From contig DHYS01000016.1 in assembly GCA_002414185.1 (NCBI GenBank), positions 939 through 23,141 of the forward strand: a stretch of 22,203 bases of DNA, in the 5' to 3' direction. The translations under genes and the position numbers were made by a program. Origin of the DNA: Patescibacteria group bacterium UBA5124 (GTDB lineage Bacteria; Patescibacteriota; Gracilibacteria; Absconditabacterales; Absconditicoccaceae). Positions 18,271 through 22,203 of the stretch are shown here, piece by piece. Each line of letters opens with the position of its first letter. The first letter of the stretch is position 1. Under the pieces are notes generated by a model, which was not told where the DNA came from, ran no database searches, and saw nothing but the letters and a program-made list of their open reading frames with translations.

Positions 18271-19119
18271 TTAATTTTTAGTTCTCTTTGTTACGATAAA
18301 CTTGTTAGACCATTTCTTTCCTCTTCTAGTCTTAATACCAGCAGAAACATTTTTTCCAGCAAATGATTTAGGTCATCTCTTTGATCCGATAGGAGAGTGT
18401 CCTTCTCAACCTCCATGTGGATGATCTACCGGGTTCATATTTTTACCAAGAACTCTTGGTTTTCTACCTAACCATCTTTGTCTACCAGCTTTACCAATAA
18501 CAACATTTTGGTGTTGATCATTACTTAATTCTCCGATAGTAGCCCAACAATCTTCATTGAACTTTCTCACTTCTCCTGAAGGCATTTTAACAAAAACAAC
18601 TTTTTGTTGTTCATCTCTACCCACAAGACTAGCATAAGATCCAGCTGACTTAATAAGTTTTCCTTTTGAGAATGGAGTAACTTCCAAATTGAAAATATTC
18701 ATTCCTTCAGGAATATCCTTAAGTTGTTTTCTGTTTCCTGCTTTGATTGGAGAATTAACTCCATTCATCACTTCTTCACCTACAGTTATATTTTTCCAAG
18801 CAAGAACATATCTTTTTTCCCCATCAACAAAGTTGATAAGAGCAATTCTTGCTGTTCTATATGGATCATATTCAACAGTAGCTACTTTACCAGGTATATC
18901 ACATTTGTCATAACCTTGGAAGTCTACAAGTCTGAGCAATCTTTTATGTCATCCTCACATCCATCTAGTAGTTACTCTACCTTGATTATTTCTTCCACCA
19001 GTTCTACCAACAGATTTAGTCAAAGACTTTTCTGGACTTTTTGCAGTCAAATCAGAAAAATCATATCCAATCATGAAACGTCTAGAAGGTGTATACGGCT
19101 TGTATTTTTTTATTGCCAT
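18271..19119 (-). CDS. rplB: Large ribosomal subunit protein uL2
   Basis: A 282-residue core protein at the peptidyl-transferase centre. The N-terminus reads MAIKKYKPYTPSRRFM, then GRNNQGRVTTRWMGGGHKR, in which residues 55 and 57 are UGA glycines. Next are RIALINFVDGEKRYVLAW, GSYASLVGRDEQQKVVFVKM and the active-site region NPVDHPHGGGEGHSPIG with residue 238 another UGA glycine; its conserved histidine is present. The end GKKWSNKFIVTKRTKN is normal. This gene alone places three UGAs on near-invariant glycines. Confidence 0.97.
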
Positions 19120-19148
19120 TTTCAATTATAAATCAAAACATAAATATC

Positions 19149-19490
19149 TTATAAACCAATCTCAATCTTATCTTTTTTAGACAAGGTAACGATAGCTTTT
19201 TTATAAGCCTTTCTTACTAAACCTCTTTGAGATCTATTCTTAGACACAACATTAACAATATTTACAGCTTCAGGAGTAACCTTATACAAATACTGTATAG
19301 CTGCTTTCACATCGTTTTTGTTGGCATTTCTATGAATTTTGAAAAAGTACTTGTTCGCAACATCATGAAATTTGTACGATTTTTCTGTTACTATAGGTGA
19401 TACAATAACATCAAATATCGAAAATTTCTTTACGACATTACTCGCTATACTTTTTTTAGCTCTTTGTTGTAATTTTTGCTTAAATACCAT
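19149..19490 (-). CDS. rplW: Large ribosomal subunit protein uL23
   Basis: A 113-residue tunnel-exit protein, the docking site for trigger factor and SRP. The conserved IVSPIVTEKSY motif is preceded by about 30 extra basic residues. The loop NKYFFKIHRNANKNDVKAAIQYLY is followed by VTPEAVNIVNVVSK and the basic RGLVRKAYKKAIVTL. There is no UGA codon. It lies between rplD and rplB. Confidence 0.95.
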   Translation of the reverse strand: MVFKQKLQQRAKKSIASNVVKKFSIFDVIVSPIVTEKSYKFHDVANKYFFKIHRNANKNDVKAAIQYLYKVTPEAVNIVNVVSKNRSQRGLVRKAYKKAIVTLSKKDKIEIGL

Positions 19491-19513
19491 GCTCGTTTCT
19501 TAGATCAAGTAAA

Positions 19514-20143
19514 CTATTTTTCATTAATTAATTGAAGTGCTGATTCCATAAATACAACCTTACTAGCACCCATTACATCAAATGGATTAAGATAACCCAC
19601 TGTAATATATTTTACATTACTTATATTTCTCAAAGATTTTGTAAGATTATCATTCTTTTTATCTAGAACAACAAGCAATTTCTTATCTTGTAATCCGATA
19701 TTTCTAATAACATCAACAACCTCTTTTGTCTTAGGAGCTTCTAGATTTAAATCTTTAAGTCCTACAATACTATTTTCTTTTGCTTTAAGAGTTATAATAC
19801 CATTTAAAGCAATTTTTCTTGCTTTCTTATTCATACCCTTTTCCCAGTTATTTTCTCATCTAGGACCAAAAGCAACTCAACCCCCTTTTCTTGTAGGAGA
19901 ATCCTTACCTCCAGATCTAGCATTACCGGTACCTTTTTGCTTGTAAAGCTTCTTTCCAGATACAGCAACCTCACCTCTTCCTTTTACACAAGCAATATTA
20001 TTACGCGCATTACTTGTTTGTAAGAGATAATATTCATGTATCAAAGATTCATTTATACAATCATCTGCATATACAGATTCATTTAAATCAACCTTAGAAA
20101 CGACTTTACCGTTTTTATCATATATATCTATAGAATAAGCCAT
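19514..20143 (-). CDS. rplD: Large ribosomal subunit protein uL4
   Basis: A 209-residue protein whose loop reaches the exit tunnel; in many bacteria uL4 also represses the S10 operon. Segments: TSNARNNIACVKGRGEVAVSGKK (read in two parts), KQKGTGNARSGGKDSPTRKGGG and VAFGPRGENNWEKGMNKKARKIAL, with UGA glycines at residues 89 and 96 in this tunnel loop. The C-terminal domain KKLLVVLDKKNDNLTKSLRNI follows. I use the ATG at 20143; a TTG further up (20152) is unnecessary. Standard-code reading splits it into two fragments. Confidence 0.96.
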
Positions 20144-20173
20144 GTTATACAATTAAGAATTAAGAGTTATAAA

Positions 20174-20776
20174 CTAGTGTAATTTTAATTTTAATGTTCC
20201 ATTGTATGCTCCTGGCAGAGATCATTTTAATACAAGAATTTCTTCATTATCTCTTTTGAACATATCAATTACTTTGATATCTTTAACTGTGATTTGTTCC
20301 ATTCCCATATGTCCTGCATGAGGATGTCATTTCATAGTTCTTCTAGGCTTTCTATTACCCTTTGATCAACCAGTTCTTGTAAACTTATGACCATGAGTAG
20401 CAGGCATTCCTTTGATATGACATCTTTTTACCATACCTTGGAAACCCTTTCCTATTGAAGTTCATGTTGCATCAACATACTCAATACCCTCTACTGTAGG
20501 AAGATCCAAAACCTTACCTACTTGATTATTTTGAGTATAATCTACATCCACTTTAAACTCTGAAATAGCATTATATACAGCCTTTTCACCTTTTTTAGTT
20601 TTTGCTGTCTTTTTTTCAGTTCCAACTACAGCAGCAGTATATCAGTCCTTTTCATCTGTTTTATATCTAATAATTTCTTGAGGAATTACCTTAACCAAAG
20701 TAACAGGAACAAATGTATCATTTACCCAAACTTTAGTCATTTCCTGCTTTTTAACAATCAATCATCATTTATACAT
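20174..20776 (-). CDS. rplC: Large ribosomal subunit protein uL3
   Basis: A 200-residue assembly-initiator protein reaching the peptidyl-transferase centre. It opens MYKGGLIVKKQEMTKVWV, comparable to the family's MKGLIGKKIGMTxxF, and has GTSIGKGFQGMVKR, KGMPATHGHKFTRTGGSKGN, TMKGHPHAGHMGMEQITV and the end GSLPGAYNGTLKLKLH. Seven UGA codons are in frame, by far the most of any ribosomal protein here, and several fall on conserved glycines (TGTSIGKGFQG, KGSLPG). No single piece is long enough to be recognised under the standard code. Confidence 0.95.
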
Positions 20777-20811
20777 TGTTATGCATTTCACTAATTAAAA
20801 GAAAAATTTAC

Positions 20812-21159
20812 TTAAAATACCTTTACATCAACCAAAACACCTACTGGTATAGCAAGATTTTGAAGATATTCCATAGTCTTAGAACCTGTTTCTACAACAT
20901 CAATCATTCTAGCATAAGTAATTCTTTCAAATTGTTCTCTCGCATCCTTATGTTTAAAGTTTGCTCTCAAAACAGTATACAATTTTCTTTTTTTTGGCAA
21001 AGGAATAGGTCCTTTTAATTCAGCCCCAGATTTGATAAGCAATCCAACAACCTTCCCTACAGAAGATTCTAACATTTTCATATCATAACTCTTGAGTTTA
21101 ATTCTCAATTTCGCCTTAGAGTCTTTTTTGACTTTAGCTGTCTTTTGTTTCTCTGACAT
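20812..21159 (-). CDS. rpsJ: Small ribosomal subunit protein uS10
   Basis: A 115-residue protein of the 30S head, also NusE in antitermination. The core KLRIKLKSYDMKMLESSV, GPIPLPKKRKLYTVLRANFKHKDAREQFE and VETGSKTMEYLQNLAIPVGV is standard. I start at the ATG at 21159 (MSEKQK); upstream codons give a non-conserved hydrophobic extension. The N-terminus has about 18 extra Lys-rich residues. There is no UGA codon. It follows tuf after a stem-loop-containing gap. Confidence 0.96.
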   Translation of the reverse strand: MSEKQKTAKVKKDSKAKLRIKLKSYDMKMLESSVGKVVGLLIKSGAELKGPIPLPKKRKLYTVLRANFKHKDAREQFERITYARMIDVVETGSKTMEYLQNLAIPVGVLVDVKVF

Positions 21160-21198
21160 ATCAACAAACAAATAGATAAAAAAGCTTAACACTTAGGT

Positions 21199-21227
21199 CT
21201 TGATCCCGCCTCTATAGCGAGACCAAG
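21199..21227 (-). promoter_or_regulatory. Strong RNA stem-loop between tuf and rpsJ
   Basis: On the minus-strand transcript CUUGGUCUCGC (21227-21217) pairs with GCGGGAUCAAG (21209-21199) across a 7-base loop, an 11-bp stem containing two G-U pairs. On the plus strand those two become A-C mismatches, so the structure belongs to the minus-strand RNA. A T-run comes only about 15 bases later (near 21179-21184), so it is not a textbook terminator. It may be a partial terminator, a processing site or a regulatory leader for the S10 operon. Confidence 0.6.
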
Positions 21228-21255
21228 CACTAAATATTAAATCAGAATATATGAA

Positions 21256-22203
21256 TTATTCATTAATCTTTGTAACTACTCCAGCTCCAACAGTTCTTCC
21301 ACCTTCTCTAATTGCAAATCTCAATCCTTCTTCCATAGCAACTGGGTAGATAAGTTCTACATCAATCTTAGCATTATCTCCAGGCATAATCATTTCAACA
21401 CCAGCCTTAAGAGAAATATTTCCTGTAACATCTGTAGTTCTTAAAAAGAATTGTGGTCTGTATCCAGTCATAAATGGAGTGTGTCTTCCACCTTCTTCCT
21501 TCTTCAATACGTATACTTCAGCTTCAAATTTACTATGAGCTTTTACCGTACCTGGTTTACAAAGAACTTGCCCTCTTTCGATTTGTTCTTTATCAATACC
21601 TCTAAGAAGAAGTCCAACATTCATACCAGCTTCAGCTGAATCAAATTGTTTGTGGAACATTTCTACTCCAGTAATAACTGATTTCTTTGGTTCCATTCCA
21701 AGTCCAAGAATTTCAATTTCATCATTCATCTTAACAATACCTCTTTCAATTCTTCCTGTAGCAACAGTACCTCTACCTTTAATAGAGAATACATCTTCTA
21801 CTGGCATCAAGAAAGGTTTTTCATTATCTCTTACTGGAACAGGAATATATGTATCAAGAGCTTCAAGCAATTCCCAAACACATTTAGCAGCACCTTCAGC
21901 ATCTGTAGGATTTTCTACAGCCTTAAGAGCTGACCCTCTAATGATAGGTACTGGAGCATCCGCACCATATCCTTGTTTAAGAAGCAAGTCTCTAATTTCT
22001 TCTTCAACAAGATCCAACATATCAGGATCTTCAACCATATCACATTTATTCAAGAATACTACAATCTTTGGAACATTTACTTGTTTAGCCAAAAGAATGT
22101 GTTCTCTTGTTTGAGGCATAGGACCGTCAGCAGCTGAGATAACGAGAATAGCACCGTCCATCTGAGCAGCACCTGTGATCATGTTTTTAACATAGTCAGC
22201 GTG
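21256..22203 (-). CDS. tuf: Elongation factor Tu, missing N-terminal part
   Basis: The visible 315 residues start in the G domain at HADYVKNMITGAAQMDGAIL; about 80 N-terminal residues including the P-loop lie outside the window. EF-Tu carries aminoacyl-tRNA to the ribosome with GTP. Seen are the G4 motif NKCD, the G5 region GSALKA, domain 2 (PVEDVFSIKGRGTVATGRIERG) and domain 3 (GGRHTPFMTGYRPQFFLRTTDVTG). There is no UGA codon in this whole stretch although glycines are many, in contrast to most genes to the left. It precedes rpsJ, as at the str/S10 junction in many bacteria. Confidence 0.98.
   Translation of the reverse strand, partial: HADYVKNMITGAAQMDGAILVISAADGPMPQTREHILLAKQVNVPKIVVFLNKCDMVEDPDMLDLVEEEIRDLLLKQGYGADAPVPIIRGSALKAVENPTDAEGAAKCVWELLEALDTYIPVPVRDNEKPFLMPVEDVFSIKGRGTVATGRIERGIVKMNDEIEILGLGMEPKKSVITGVEMFHKQFDSAEAGMNVGLLLRGIDKEQIERGQVLCKPGTVKAHSKFEAEVYVLKKEEGGRHTPFMTGYRPQFFLRTTDVTGNISLKAGVEMIMPGDNAKIDVELIYPVAMEEGLRFAIREGGRTVGAGVVTKINE

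Noticed and set aside
21199..21227. tRNA fragment or small RNA gene between tuf and rpsJ
   Set aside because: A single hairpin only; no cloverleaf arms, anticodon loop or CCA-type acceptor could be found.
1..22203. Many apparently broken genes (pseudogenes or frameshifts) under the standard code
   Set aside because: All interruptions are TGA in the correct frame, sequence resumes without frame change, and the joined products match full-length families. This is recoding, not decay.
1..22203. UGA as tryptophan (code 4, Mycoplasma-like)
   Set aside because: UGA sits on conserved glycines (TPTMGG, FGPVARELR, HPHGGGEG, MGQKVNPIG), and TGG is used for normal tryptophans in the same genes.

Overview
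The window is a low-GC chromosomal segment from a bacterium that reads UGA as glycine (translation table 25). That code is known from the candidate phyla Gracilibacteria (BD1-5) and Absconditabacteria (SR1), so this is almost certainly one of them; I cannot choose between the two from this window. With UGA read as glycine, about 33 intact genes appear. They contain roughly 114 in-frame UGA codons by my hand count, and every gene whose end is visible stops at UAA or UAG. Many UGAs fall on near-invariant glycines: the MraY TPTMGG motif, uL14 FGPVARELR, uL2 RGGGHKR-like and HPHGGGEG, uS3 MGQKVNPIG, uS19 GHKLGEF, and the RlmD DPPRDG motif. Read with the standard code, the same DNA looks like a field of broken genes.

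Layout. Positions 1-303 hold the end of rlmN. A palindromic intergenic repeat at 313-413 is followed by an unrecognised helical protein with a HEPN-like Arg-x4-His motif (440-1156) and a secreted, membrane-anchored surface protein (1208-2371). A polyprenyl diphosphate synthase lies convergently on the minus strand (2349-3386). A small stand-alone gene (3524-3784) has its own promoter and terminator. Three plus-strand envelope genes follow: mraY (3883-4941), an O-antigen ligase/polymerase-like membrane protein (4976-6325) and a pilus-assembly (PilX-like) protein (6351-7484). On the minus strand are an FKBP-type lipoprotein isomerase (7559-8182) and the 23S rRNA methyltransferase rlmD (8251-9789). 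A small ArsR-type repressor (9920-10186) is divergent from rlmD.

From 10239 to the right edge the minus strand is one long ribosomal-protein run in the order tuf (partial), rpsJ, rplC, rplD, rplW, rplB, rpsS, rplV, rpsC, rplP, rpmC, rpsQ, rplN, rplX, rplE, rpsN, rpsH, rplF, rplR, rpsE, rplO, secY. This is the fused S10-spc order with tuf upstream. It lacks rpmD (uL30) between rpsE and rplO, as is usual in the candidate phyla radiation, and it ends with a bidirectional terminator straight after secY.

The genes form two themes: the translation and export machinery, and a left half concerned with lipid-carrier and cell-envelope work (polyprenyl synthase supplying carrier, MraY loading it with the murein precursor, a Wzy/WaaL-like enzyme acting on carrier-linked glycans, plus surface and pilus proteins). 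No start codon I examined has a clear Shine-Dalgarno sequence. UGA is frequent in envelope genes and absent or rare in EF-Tu and most ribosomal proteins. No tRNA, rRNA, CRISPR array, insertion sequence or prophage was seen, and no stretch over 300 bases lacks a gene.
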